NCBI GenBank assembly: GCA_020627605.1
Contig: JAHDGO010000132.1
Span: 1 to 5,982, forward strand
Source: Yoonia sp.
GTDB lineage: Bacteria > Pseudomonadota > Alphaproteobacteria > Rhodobacterales > Rhodobacteraceae
Length of the DNA: 5,982 nucleotides
Direction: 5' to 3'
Shown here: positions 1 to 5,982 of the stretch, piece by piece
Layout: each line of letters begins with the position of its first letter
Numbering within the stretch: position 1 is the stretch's first letter
Notes under the pieces: generated by a model
What the model saw: only the letters and a program-made list of their open reading frames with translations
What the model was told of the DNA's origin: nothing
Database searches by the model: none
Translations under genes and position numbers: made by a program

Positions 1-2
1 AT

Positions 3-521
3 GTCAGTCGCCAGACGGAACTGACCGGATTGATGGAAGCCATCGAGAAAGAGCTGCACCCGCACTCCGGCGACCGCCGCGCGGCCCATTGTCATCTTGG
101 GCTGTTGCAGATCTTTGTTGAACGGCAGCACGAACAGGCCGGACCCAGCAGCAATGATGCGCGGCGCAACAGCGCTGCGGCCCGTCTTGTGCGCCGCTAC
201 ACCAATATGATCGCGGCAGAGTTTCCCGCGCTGCATTCCGTATCTGGCTATGCGGCGAAATTGAACGTAACGACGACGCATCTGACACGATGCTGCCGCA
301 AGACCTGCGACCGATCCGCGCTGCAACTTTTGAATGACCGGGTGCATTACGAGGCCTGCGTACTGCTGGGTGAAACACGCACACCGGTGCAGGATATCGC
401 AAAACGGCTCGGCTTTGCCTCTCCTGCCTATTTCACAAGGGCTTTCCATGCCAAATCCGGGCTTAGCCCGACGGCTTTCCGGCGTCAGGCAGGCTTTGAT
501 CCGGCACGCAAACGCGCCTGA
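3..521 (+). CDS. AraC/XylS-family transcriptional regulator, C-terminal part (5' end outside window)
   Basis: The reading frame is open from the left edge to TGA at 519-521, giving 172 visible residues; the true start lies upstream, and the internal TTG/ATG at 30-35 are not convincing starts. The last ~95 residues form a typical AraC DNA-binding domain: a first helix-turn-helix at about visible residues 80-101 (GYAAKLNVTTTHLTRCCRK) and a second at about 129-151, followed by the family signature around LGFASPAYFTRAF and GLSPTAFRRQ. The preceding helical stretch resembles the linker that joins an N-terminal cupin-like sensor domain to the DNA-binding domain in PobR/HpaA-like regulators, but the sensor itself is not in view, so the ligand is unknown. 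It is encoded on the same strand, 224 bp upstream of an ABC uptake operon, and is the obvious candidate regulator of it (inference). No hairpin terminator follows it, so read-through into the operon is possible. Confidence 0.9.
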   Translation, partial: VSRQTELTGLMEAIEKELHPHSGDRRAAHCHLGLLQIFVERQHEQAGPSSNDARRNSAAARLVRRYTNMIAAEFPALHSVSGYAAKLNVTTTHLTRCCRKTCDRSALQLLNDRVHYEACVLLGETRTPVQDIAKRLGFASPAYFTRAFHAKSGLSPTAFRRQAGFDPARKRA

Positions 522-566
522 TATTGCTGCACCGTGGCACCAAACCTGCCCCAGACCACCAGCGTC

Positions 567-600
567 CATGTCGCATTTAGACCTTGCGCACGTCGCATTT
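567..600. promoter_or_regulatory. Pair of 12-bp direct repeats, 22 bp apart: candidate AraC-type operator
   Basis: CATGTCGCATTT at 567-578 and CACGTCGCATTT at 589-600 match at 11 of 12 positions and start exactly 22 bp apart, about two helical turns. Direct repeats spaced by two turns are the usual operator form for AraC-family proteins, whose two helix-turn-helix units read successive major grooves on one DNA face. The pair lies between a gene for such a regulator and the operon it probably controls. That this protein binds here is inference. Confidence 0.5.
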
Positions 601-606
601 GTGATC

Positions 607-620
607 CATTTGGCCAAATG
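607..620. promoter_or_regulatory. Perfect 14-bp palindrome, candidate operator
   Basis: CATTTGGCCAAATG reads identically on both strands with no spacer. Its left CATTT starts 11 bp after the CATTT of the second direct repeat (596 to 607), one further helical turn, so the same 5-mer occurs at 574, 596 and 607 in phase. It sits just upstream of a TTGACC hexamer. It could be a site for a dimeric regulator or a third part of the AraC-type array. With no U-run after it, it is not a terminator. Confidence 0.45.
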
Positions 621-626
621 CTCCGG

Positions 627-655
627 TTGACCTGCACTGAAAAATTGTGCCCAAT
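627..655 (+). promoter_or_regulatory. Weak candidate sigma-70-type promoter for the transport operon
   Basis: TTGACC at 627-632 matches the -35 consensus at 5 of 6 positions. The hexamer 17 bp downstream (CCCAAT, 650-655) is a poor -10 element. A strong -35 with a weak -10 next to operator-like repeats would suit an activator-dependent promoter, but another start site in 633-730 is equally possible. Confidence 0.22.
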
Positions 656-733
656 CGCGTCCGGACGGGTAAAGGCAAGAGCATTCCGGGACGAGGATGC
701 CATCTGGCCGCCGTAACAACAAAAAAGTGTCAC

Positions 734-739
734 AGGGAG
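734..739 (+). promoter_or_regulatory. Ribosome binding site of the solute-binding protein gene
   Basis: AGGGAG ends 6 bases before the ATG at 746 and fixes the start there. The same frame is open upstream to a GTG at 647, which has no comparable site; starting at 647 would put 33 unrelated residues in front of the twin-arginine signal. Confidence 0.8.
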
Positions 740-745
740 AAACAT

Positions 746-2404
746 ATGACCGACACCACGAAGCACATCCATCCAGCGGCGCTGATGTATGCAGAAGAAG
801 AAAAATCCGGCAAGCTGAGCCGCCGTGAATTTCTGTCGCGTACAACCGCACTGGGTGTGACGGCCGCAACAGCCTATGGGCTGATCGGTGCAGCGCAGCC
901 AGCGCAGGCCGCAGGCCACGCGCAGCAAGGCGGCACGATCCGCATGCAGATGGAGGTCCGCGCGCTCAAGGACCCACGCACATACGACTGGACGCAGATC
1001 GCGTTCTTCTCGCATGGCTGGCTGGAATATCTGGTTGAATACAACAACGACGGCTCTTTCGCGCCAATGCTGCTGAGCAGCTGGGAAGTGAACGATGACG
1101 CGACAGTCTACACACTCAACGTCCGTCCGGGCGTGAAGTGGAACAATGGTGACGACTTCACCGCCGCTGACGTTGCCCGCAATATCGAAGGCTGGTGCGA
1201 CAAGAACGTCGAAGGCAACTCTATGGCTGGCCGCTTTGCCATCCTGATCGACGAGGCCACAGGCACCGCTGTCGAAGGCGGGATCGAGGTTGTCGACGAT
1301 CTGACCGTGCGTCTGAACCTGCCGGGTTCCGACATCTCGCTGATTGCGGGCATGGCAGATTATCCTGCGGCCATCGTGCCTGCTGACTTTGACGCCGAAA
1401 ACATGACAGGCAACCCTGTCGGCACCGGGCCTTACCTGCCCGAAAGCCTTGAGGTTGGCGTCAAAGGTGTTCTGGTACGCAACGAAGGCTTCGAATGGTG
1501 GGGCTACGCCGAAGGCAGAGGCGCATTCCTCGACCGGATCGAATACATCGACTACGGCACAGATCCATCCGCTTGGGTGGCTGCTGCTGCGGCTGACGAA
1601 GTTGACATGTTCTATGAGACAGTCGGCGATTTCGTCGAAGTGGTCGAAGGGATCGGTTGGGAACGCTCCGAAGTGGCCTCTGCCGCGACGATCGTTATCC
1701 GTCCAAACCAATTGGCCGAAGTTGACGGCATGCAACCCTATGCTGACAAGCGTGTGCGTCAGGCTATCGCGATGGCTGTCGACAATGCGGTCTGTCTGGA
1801 ACTGGGTTATTCCAACCTGGGTCAGGTCGCCCGCAACCAGCACGTGGGCCCAATGCACCCTGCATGGGCTGATGTGCCGGGCATGCCTTACGATCCAGAA
1901 GGCGCGCTTGCCCTGCTGACAGAGGCTGGCATGGCCGACTTCGAGATGGAAATCGTGTCGATTGACGATGACTGGCGCAAGAACACGACTGACGCGGTTG
2001 CTGCACAGTTGCGTGACGCCGGCTTCAACGTGAAGCGGACGATCATTCCGGGTTCAACCTTCTGGAATGACTGGACAAAATATCCGTTCAGCTCCACCAA
2101 CTGGAACCACCGTCCGCTGGATACCCAGATCCTGGGTCTGGCGTATCGCTCTGGCGAGGCATGGAACGAAAGCGGTTTTGCCAATGCAGAGTTTGACGCC
2201 CTGCTGGCCGAAGCCAACGCAATCGCCGATGCCGATGCACGGCGCGAGGTGATGGCCAAGCTGCAAGCGATCATGACGGACGAAGGTGTCACGATCCAGC
2301 CATACTGGCGGTCGCTTTATCGCCATGCCAAGCCTGGCATCGTGGGTTGGGACATGCACATCGCATACCTGCCACAGATGTATAAGGTGGCATTCGCAGC
2401 CTAA
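746..2404 (+). CDS. Tat-exported ABC transporter substrate-binding protein, family 5 (peptide/nickel/opine class)
   Basis: The 552-residue product is a periplasmic solute receptor that would deliver its ligand to the two permeases encoded downstream. A twin-arginine motif, SRREFL at residues 25-30, is followed by a hydrophobic stretch (about 33-50) and a likely signal peptidase I site after AQA near residue 55, so export of the folded protein by the Tat route is expected. No lipobox cysteine is seen. Family-5 features follow in order: the LLSSWEVNDD...VRPGVKWNNGDDFTAADV region (about 109-143), NPVGTGPY at 223-230, and PYADKRVRQAIAMAVD at 331-346. The length suits DppA/OppA-type proteins (about 500-550). 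The stretch before the twin arginines (24 residues) is rather long; a second ATG at residue 14 lacks a ribosome site. The ligand is unknown: members bind peptides, metals, opines, sugars or glutathione, and no diagnostic pocket residues could be read. Confidence 0.93.
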   Translation: MTDTTKHIHPAALMYAEEEKSGKLSRREFLSRTTALGVTAATAYGLIGAAQPAQAAGHAQQGGTIRMQMEVRALKDPRTYDWTQIAFFSHGWLEYLVEYNNDGSFAPMLLSSWEVNDDATVYTLNVRPGVKWNNGDDFTAADVARNIEGWCDKNVEGNSMAGRFAILIDEATGTAVEGGIEVVDDLTVRLNLPGSDISLIAGMADYPAAIVPADFDAENMTGNPVGTGPYLPESLEVGVKGVLVRNEGFEWWGYAEGRGAFLDRIEYIDYGTDPSAWVAAAAADEVDMFYETVGDFVEVVEGIGWERSEVASAATIVIRPNQLAEVDGMQPYADKRVRQAIAMAVDNAVCLELGYSNLGQVARNQHVGPMHPAWADVPGMPYDPEGALALLTEAGMADFEMEIVSIDDDWRKNTTDAVAAQLRDAGFNVKRTIIPGSTFWNDWTKYPFSSTNWNHRPLDTQILGLAYRSGEAWNESGFANAEFDALLAEANAIADADARREVMAKLQAIMTDEGVTIQPYWRSLYRHAKPGIVGWDMHIAYLPQMYKVAFAA

Positions 2405-2414
2405 CTTTCGGAAC

Positions 2415-2441
2415 GGGCCGCCCTGCCGGGGCGGCCCTTTT
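2415..2441 (+). terminator. Intrinsic terminator/attenuator hairpin between binding-protein and permease genes
   Basis: GGGCCGCCC (2415-2423) and GGGCGGCCC (2429-2437) form a perfect 9-bp GC-only stem with a 5-base loop, followed by TTTT (2438-2441). It begins 10 bases after the stop of the binding-protein gene. The permease gene follows 89 bases later with no obvious new promoter, so it probably ends only part of the transcripts, or protects the upstream message from 3' decay, raising the level of binding protein over membrane parts. Confidence 0.8.
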
Positions 2442-2489
2442 CATATCTATGCGGACCACTGGTAAACCGGGGCCGCATCAAAACAAGAA

Positions 2490-2507
2490 GCCGACCAATG
2501 CGTCGGC
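2490..2507 (+). repeat. Small perfect inverted repeat in the leader of the first permease gene
   Basis: GCCGAC (2490-2495) and GTCGGC (2502-2507) are exact reverse complements around a 6-base loop, CAATGC. The repeat ends 13 bases before the AGGGG ribosome site (2521-2525) of the permease gene. There is no U-run, so it is not a terminator. It could be an mRNA hairpin that affects stability or translation after processing, or a small operator. A 6-bp arm can also arise by chance. Confidence 0.35.
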
Positions 2508-2530
2508 ACAGCTGACCAACAGGGGTCTTT

Positions 2531-3577
2531 ATGGGACTGTTTATTCTACGCCGGTTGGGGGTTATGCTCCTGACGGCGGTCTGCCTGACTTTCATTGTCT
2601 TCTGGCTGACCAACCTCGGACCGAACCTCGAAAAACTGGCCAAAACCCAAGGCAACGCCCGCATGTCGGACGACGCCGTTGTGAGCTGGCTGGAAAATCG
2701 CGGATATTCGCAGCCTTTGCCGGTCAAATACGGCCAGTGGCTGGGTGTTTTGCCCGGCTATGTCATCGAAGGCACCGATGGTGAAACGCGCGCCAGATGT
2801 CAGGAACCCGGACAACCTGTTGAAGACGCCTCCAGCTTTTGCGGTATCCTGCAAGGCGACTGGGGCTTTTCCACTGTTTTCAAGGATGAGGTCGGCAGCA
2901 TCGTCGCCACCCGTCTGGCCCTGACGGGTAAACTGATGTTCTGGGTGATGATGGTCATGGTGCCAGGCGCGCTGATCATCGGTGTGCTTGCGGGTATGCG
3001 CGAAGGCTCCCGCACCGACCGCAGCCTTTCGACCGTCTCTATCGTCTCTACCGCCACGCCTGAATATGTGTCGGGTGTTGTCTTTATCTCTGTCTTTGCG
3101 ACGGCGACCTTCGGGATGCAATGGTTCAAGGGCACGGCCACCGCGGCCATGGATGACGCCAATTTCGAAAATTTCTTTCTGCCGGTGATTACCATCGCGC
3201 TCTATGGGATGGGCTATATCGCGCGGATGACGCGGGCAAGCATGACAGAGGTCATGACAGCCCAATATATCCGCACCGCGCGGCTGAAAGGCGTCAGCTT
3301 TCCCAAGATCGTCCTGAAACACGCCCTGCGCAACGCGCTGATCGCGCCCTTCACGGTGATCATGTTGCAGTTCCCCTGGCTGCTGAACGGCGTCGTCATC
3401 GTCGAGACTTTGTTCAACTACAAAGGGTTCGGCTGGGTACTAGTGCAGGCCGCCGGCAATAACGACATCGAGCTTTTGCTGGGTGTTTCCATCGTTTCCG
3501 TCTTCGTGGTCCTTGTGACACAGCTGATATCCGACATCGGCTATGTGTTCCTGAACCCACGCATTCGTATTTCTTAA
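2531..3577 (+). CDS. ABC transporter permease, DppB/OppB type, with extended Cys-containing periplasmic loop
   Basis: The 348-residue inner-membrane protein would form half of the transport channel. AGGGG at 2521-2525 places the start 5 bases downstream. Six membrane segments can be seen at about residues 11-28, 136-156, 170-191, 216-234, 270-292 and 316-338. The cytoplasmic coupling (EAA-like) loop lies at about 240-272 with G254 (TARLKGVSFPKIVLKHALRN), the part that contacts the ATPase. QPLPVKYGQWLG (61-72) and GDWGFS (109-114) match the conserved DppB segments that follow the first membrane helix. In typical DppB these two are nearly contiguous; here about 30-35 residues separate them, including C90 and C104, which could form a disulfide in the periplasm. 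The usual PGDP motif after the first helix is replaced by GPNL. The gene is 14 bases from the next permease, clearly in one operon. Confidence 0.93.
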   Translation: MGLFILRRLGVMLLTAVCLTFIVFWLTNLGPNLEKLAKTQGNARMSDDAVVSWLENRGYSQPLPVKYGQWLGVLPGYVIEGTDGETRARCQEPGQPVEDASSFCGILQGDWGFSTVFKDEVGSIVATRLALTGKLMFWVMMVMVPGALIIGVLAGMREGSRTDRSLSTVSIVSTATPEYVSGVVFISVFATATFGMQWFKGTATAAMDDANFENFFLPVITIALYGMGYIARMTRASMTEVMTAQYIRTARLKGVSFPKIVLKHALRNALIAPFTVIMLQFPWLLNGVVIVETLFNYKGFGWVLVQAAGNNDIELLLGVSIVSVFVVLVTQLISDIGYVFLNPRIRIS

Positions 3578-3591
3578 GGGAGGCTGAGAAC

Positions 3592-5037
3592 ATGGAAGCT
3601 CTCACATGGACAGGTAGCCTTGGCGCCATCCTCAACCCCGCGCTGACTTTGCTGGTCTCCTTGCTGGTCGTGGCAATGATCGCGCAATTCATCCTTGGGT
3701 TCTTTGCCGCCCCGATGACCCTGCAATCCAACCCCGATGGCACGCTGGAGGCGCGCGGCGGCGCACTCGGGCTGGCCGAAACCGGCGTGAAATGGCTTTT
3801 TTTCGCAACGCTGGCTGTTGTCGTGGCTTATATCATCGTGCCGTTGGTCATGCCTTACGGCAGTGCCGGGATCATCGGCGAGATGTCAAAACGGTTCCTG
3901 CCTGTCTGGATTGCGCTGGTCGTCCTTTTTGTCGTGTCGATCATGTACAAGCGCAAGCTGGGCCTCTACGGCAAGCTGTTTGACAGCACCATCGGCATGA
4001 TCGGATTTGGTCTGGTGATGTTCTGGGTCTTCACCGCGCTTTTCGTCGGGATGTTCGACATGATTGCGACCCATGATTACCTGTCGCAAGTGTCCGGCCT
4101 GAAGAACAAGACACCGGGTGTGCCAGTGCCAGAAGGCACCGCAGGCGACATCCCGCATTACCTTTTGGGCGGTGACAACCTTGCCCGAGATATCTTTAGC
4201 CGGATGGTGACAGGCTCCGTCTTTGTGATCGCGATTGCGCCACTGGCCACGATCTTTGCCTTCATGGTGGGGATCACGCTGGGGCTGCCGGCAGGATTTT
4301 ATGGCGGCAAGCTGGACACGTTCCTGTCATTTGTCGCCAACCTGATCCTCGCCTTTCCGGTGATCCTGCTGTTTTACCTGCTCGTCACGCCGGAAATCGT
4401 GCTGACAGGCATCCCATCCTATATGGCGGCGTTCCTGTTCATCTTCCCGCTGATCTTCTTCGGCGTGCTGCTGAACTCGCGCTACTACACCCAACCGGCC
4501 AAGCGGACAGCGATCCTTGTTCCGGTGATAGGCGTGCTGGGGTGGCTTTATCTGTCGATCATCAACCAGAAGGGCACGGTCATTGACTTCCTGCCTGCCT
4601 GGCTGGACCTCTTCGACATCTCGATCCTTGTCGTCTTCGTGTCGGTGGTTTTTGTCAACGCGCCTACCGTGTTCCGTATCGTGCGCGGTCTGACGCTGGA
4701 CCTGCGCACCCGTGACTACGTCGCCGCCGCCCAAACCCGTGGTGAGGGCGCATGGTACATCATGCTGTGGGAAATTCTGCCCAACGCCCGCGGTCCGCTG
4801 ATCGTCGATTTCTGCCTGCGGATTGGGTACACCACGATCCTTCTGGGCACCCTGGGCTTCTTCGGTCTGGGTCTGTCGTCAGAAAGTCCTGACTGGGGGT
4901 CCACGATCAACGAAGGGCGCAAGCTGCTGTTGATCTTCGCCCACCCTGCCCTGCCGCCTGCCATTGCGCTGCTCAGCCTTGTTCTGGGGCTGAACCTCTT
5001 GGCCGATGGCCTGCGTGAAGAAAGCTTGAAGGATTAA
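3592..5037 (+). CDS. ABC transporter permease, DppC/OppC type, unusually large (481 residues)
   Basis: This is the partner channel subunit. The start is set by GGGAGG at 3578-3583, directly after the stop of the preceding permease gene. The DppC core is recognisable: GGDNLARDIFSRMVTG at 193-208 (the family's GTDxxGRDxxSRxxxG region), a first core membrane region at about 208-266, the EAA coupling loop with DYVAAAQTRG (375-384) and EILPN (394-398), and the C-terminal LGFFGLGLSSESPDWG at 420-435. Typical DppC proteins have about 280-320 residues. The surplus lies in two places: an N-terminal region (about 1-130) with three additional hydrophobic stretches (15-38, 66-87, 103-118) before the usual first helix (133-156), and about 75-80 inserted residues (about 267-345) with further hydrophobic stretches (277-294, 306-324) between the FPVILLFYLL helix and the helix before the EAA loop. 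Roughly 10-11 membrane segments result instead of about six. The frame is uninterrupted, so this is not a frameshift artefact. Confidence 0.92.
   Translation: MEALTWTGSLGAILNPALTLLVSLLVVAMIAQFILGFFAAPMTLQSNPDGTLEARGGALGLAETGVKWLFFATLAVVVAYIIVPLVMPYGSAGIIGEMSKRFLPVWIALVVLFVVSIMYKRKLGLYGKLFDSTIGMIGFGLVMFWVFTALFVGMFDMIATHDYLSQVSGLKNKTPGVPVPEGTAGDIPHYLLGGDNLARDIFSRMVTGSVFVIAIAPLATIFAFMVGITLGLPAGFYGGKLDTFLSFVANLILAFPVILLFYLLVTPEIVLTGIPSYMAAFLFIFPLIFFGVLLNSRYYTQPAKRTAILVPVIGVLGWLYLSIINQKGTVIDFLPAWLDLFDISILVVFVSVVFVNAPTVFRIVRGLTLDLRTRDYVAAAQTRGEGAWYIMLWEILPNARGPLIVDFCLRIGYTTILLGTLGFFGLGLSSESPDWGSTINEGRKLLLIFAHPALPPAIALLSLVLGLNLLADGLREESLKD
5028..5033 (+). promoter_or_regulatory. Ribosome binding site of the ATPase gene, inside the end of the permease gene
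   Basis: GAAGGA lies within the last codons of the preceding permease gene and ends 7 bases before the ATG at 5041. Only 3 bases separate the TAA (5035-5037) from that ATG, so ribosomes finishing the permease cover this site and the two genes are probably translationally coupled. Confidence 0.7.
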
Positions 5038-5040
5038 AAG

Positions 5041-5982
5041 ATGACAGACCAACCCATCCTTGAGATCGACAAGCTTTCGATTTCCTTCTTCACCCGGCTG
5101 CGGGAAATCCCGGCGGTGATGGACTTTTCCGCGACGGTCATGCCGGGGGAGGCTTTGGGCCTTGTCGGTGAAAGCGGCTGTGGTAAATCCACCGTCGCAC
5201 TGGGCGTCATGCAGGACCTTGGCGTCAACGGCCGGATTGTCGGCGGCTCGATCAAGTTCAAGGGCCGTGACCTGTGTGAGATGTCACCGGAAGAGCTGCG
5301 TGATATTCGCGGCTCTGAGATTGCGATGATCTATCAAGAGCCGATGGCATCCCTCAACCCGGCGATGAAGATCGGCAAACAGCTGATGGAAGTGCCGATG
5401 ATCCACGAAGGCATCGGCGAGAAAGAGGCGTATCTGCGCGCGCTGGAGGTGGTGAAAGACGTCAAACTGCCAGACCCGGAGCGTATGCTGAAAAGCTATC
5501 CGCATCAGCTGTCAGGCGGCCAGCAACAGCGTATCGTGATCGCCATGGCGCTGATGTCGAAACCGTCGCTGCTGATCCTTGATGAGCCGACGACAGCGCT
5601 GGACGTGACGGTCGAGGCGGCTGTCGTAGAACTGGTCAAGGACCTTGGCAAGAAATACGGCACATCGATGCTGTTCATCAGCCACAACCTTGGGCTGGTG
5701 CTGGAAACCTGCGACCGCATCTGCGTGATGTATTCCGGTGAAGCCGTCGAACGGGGGTCAATCGAAGACGTCTTTGACGAGATGCAGCACCCCTATACGC
5801 AGGCACTGTTCCGGTCGATCCCGCTGCCGGGCGCCGACAAGAACGCCCGCCCCCTGATCGCCATTCCCGGCAACTTCCCCCTGCCGCATGAACGGCCAAA
5901 GGGCTGCAACTTTGGCCCGCGCTGCGACTATTTTGAGGCCGGGCGCTGTGACGCCGGTTTCATCCCGATGGAGGCCGTGCCG
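5041..5982 (+). CDS. ABC transporter ATP-binding protein, DppD/OppD type (3' end outside window)
   Basis: The frame runs from ATG at 5041 to the right edge without a stop, giving 314 residues. It is the cytoplasmic ATPase that powers the permease pair. All catalytic motifs are intact: Walker A GESGCGKST at 43-51, Q-loop Q99 in YQEPMASLNP, signature LSGGQQQR at 157-164, Walker B LLILDEP at 177-183 with E182 as the catalytic base, D-loop ALD at 186-188, and switch histidine H215 in ISHN. The C-terminal oligopeptide-transporter extension follows: HPYTQALFRSIP from 250, then GCNFGPRC (288-295) and C303. In OppD/DppD proteins this cysteine cluster usually has a fourth member just downstream, here beyond the edge; such clusters have been linked to iron-sulfur binding in some members. 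DppD proteins have about 325-340 residues, so only a short tail is probably missing unless the protein is fused to the second ATPase, which is not in view. Confidence 0.95.
   Translation, partial: MTDQPILEIDKLSISFFTRLREIPAVMDFSATVMPGEALGLVGESGCGKSTVALGVMQDLGVNGRIVGGSIKFKGRDLCEMSPEELRDIRGSEIAMIYQEPMASLNPAMKIGKQLMEVPMIHEGIGEKEAYLRALEVVKDVKLPDPERMLKSYPHQLSGGQQQRIVIAMALMSKPSLLILDEPTTALDVTVEAAVVELVKDLGKKYGTSMLFISHNLGLVLETCDRICVMYSGEAVERGSIEDVFDEMQHPYTQALFRSIPLPGADKNARPLIAIPGNFPLPHERPKGCNFGPRCDYFEAGRCDAGFIPMEAVP

Noticed and set aside
522..566. Possible terminator after the regulator gene
   Set aside because: Only short imperfect complementarity is visible (around TGCACCGTGGCACC) and there is no T-run.
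606..709. CCATTTGGCC (606-615) and CCATCTGGCC (700-709) as a second repeat pair that could support looping
   Set aside because: A 10-mer pair with one mismatch is expected close to once by chance in a region of this size, and the 94-bp offset is not a whole number of helical turns. Not supported without conservation.
647..745. Upstream GTG start that would lengthen the binding protein by 33 residues
   Set aside because: There is no ribosome site before 647, the added residues are basic and unlike any signal peptide, and a good ribosome site precedes the ATG at 746, which gives a normal Tat signal.
485..1858. Long open frame of 457 codons on the minus strand, antisense to the binding-protein gene
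   Set aside because: It mirrors the codon pattern of the well-supported gene on the + strand, its translation is rich in His, Arg and Cys with no recognisable domain, and it runs across the control region and into the end of the regulator gene. It is a shadow frame of GC-rich coding DNA.
2451..2476. GCGG...CCGC pairing after the terminator as a further hairpin
   Set aside because: The arms pair imperfectly with a long loop and no flanking T-run; weaker than either neighbouring hairpin.
2546..3322. Minus-strand open frame of 258 codons opposite the first permease gene
   Set aside because: It lies inside a clear membrane-protein gene; the translation has no hydrophobic segments or family motifs, only the His/Arg/Asp-rich composition typical of antisense shadows of permease genes.
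1..5982. Search for CRISPR repeats, tRNA/rRNA genes, insertion sequences, attachment sites or a defence or toxin module
   Set aside because: No regularly spaced repeats, tRNA-like folds, terminal inverted repeats or relevant protein motifs were seen. Nearly all of the sequence is taken up by the regulator and transport genes.

Overview
The window carries one unidirectional gene cluster on the + strand: the 3' end of an AraC-type regulator gene, a short control region, and an ABC-type solute uptake operon of the peptide/nickel (Dpp/Opp) class, cut at its right edge inside the first ATPase gene. The high GC content with GC-rich third positions, the twin-arginine signal on the solute-binding protein, and the style of these proteins suggest an alphaproteobacterium, most likely of the Rhodobacterales/Roseobacter group. 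That assignment is an inference from sequence style, not from a marker gene.

Layout. 3-521: C-terminal part of an AraC/XylS regulator with both helix-turn-helix units present. 522-745: non-coding control region holding two near-identical 12-bp direct repeats exactly 22 bp apart, a perfect 14-bp palindrome 11 bp further on (measured on the shared CATTT), and a weak -35-like hexamer. 746-2404: Tat-exported family-5 solute-binding protein. 2405-2530: a strong intrinsic-terminator-like hairpin directly after the binding-protein gene, then a smaller perfect hairpin before the first permease. 2531-3577: DppB-type permease. 3592-5037: unusually large DppC-type permease. 5041-5982: DppD/OppD-type ATPase, incomplete at the window end. 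The second ATPase usual for this transporter class is not in view.

How it works together. The binding protein would capture a solute in the periplasm and hand it to a channel made of the two permeases, which is driven by the ATPase. The hairpin between the binding-protein gene and the rest probably makes the binding protein more abundant than the membrane parts, a common arrangement. The adjacent AraC-type protein is the natural candidate regulator, and the helically phased repeats upstream of the operon fit an AraC-type operator. The solute cannot be read from the sequence.

No mobile element, RNA gene, CRISPR array or clearly new system is visible. The least ordinary points are the two enlarged permeases (an extra Cys-containing periplasmic insert in the first; an extra N-terminal membrane region and an internal insertion in the second) and the operator-like array upstream of the operon.
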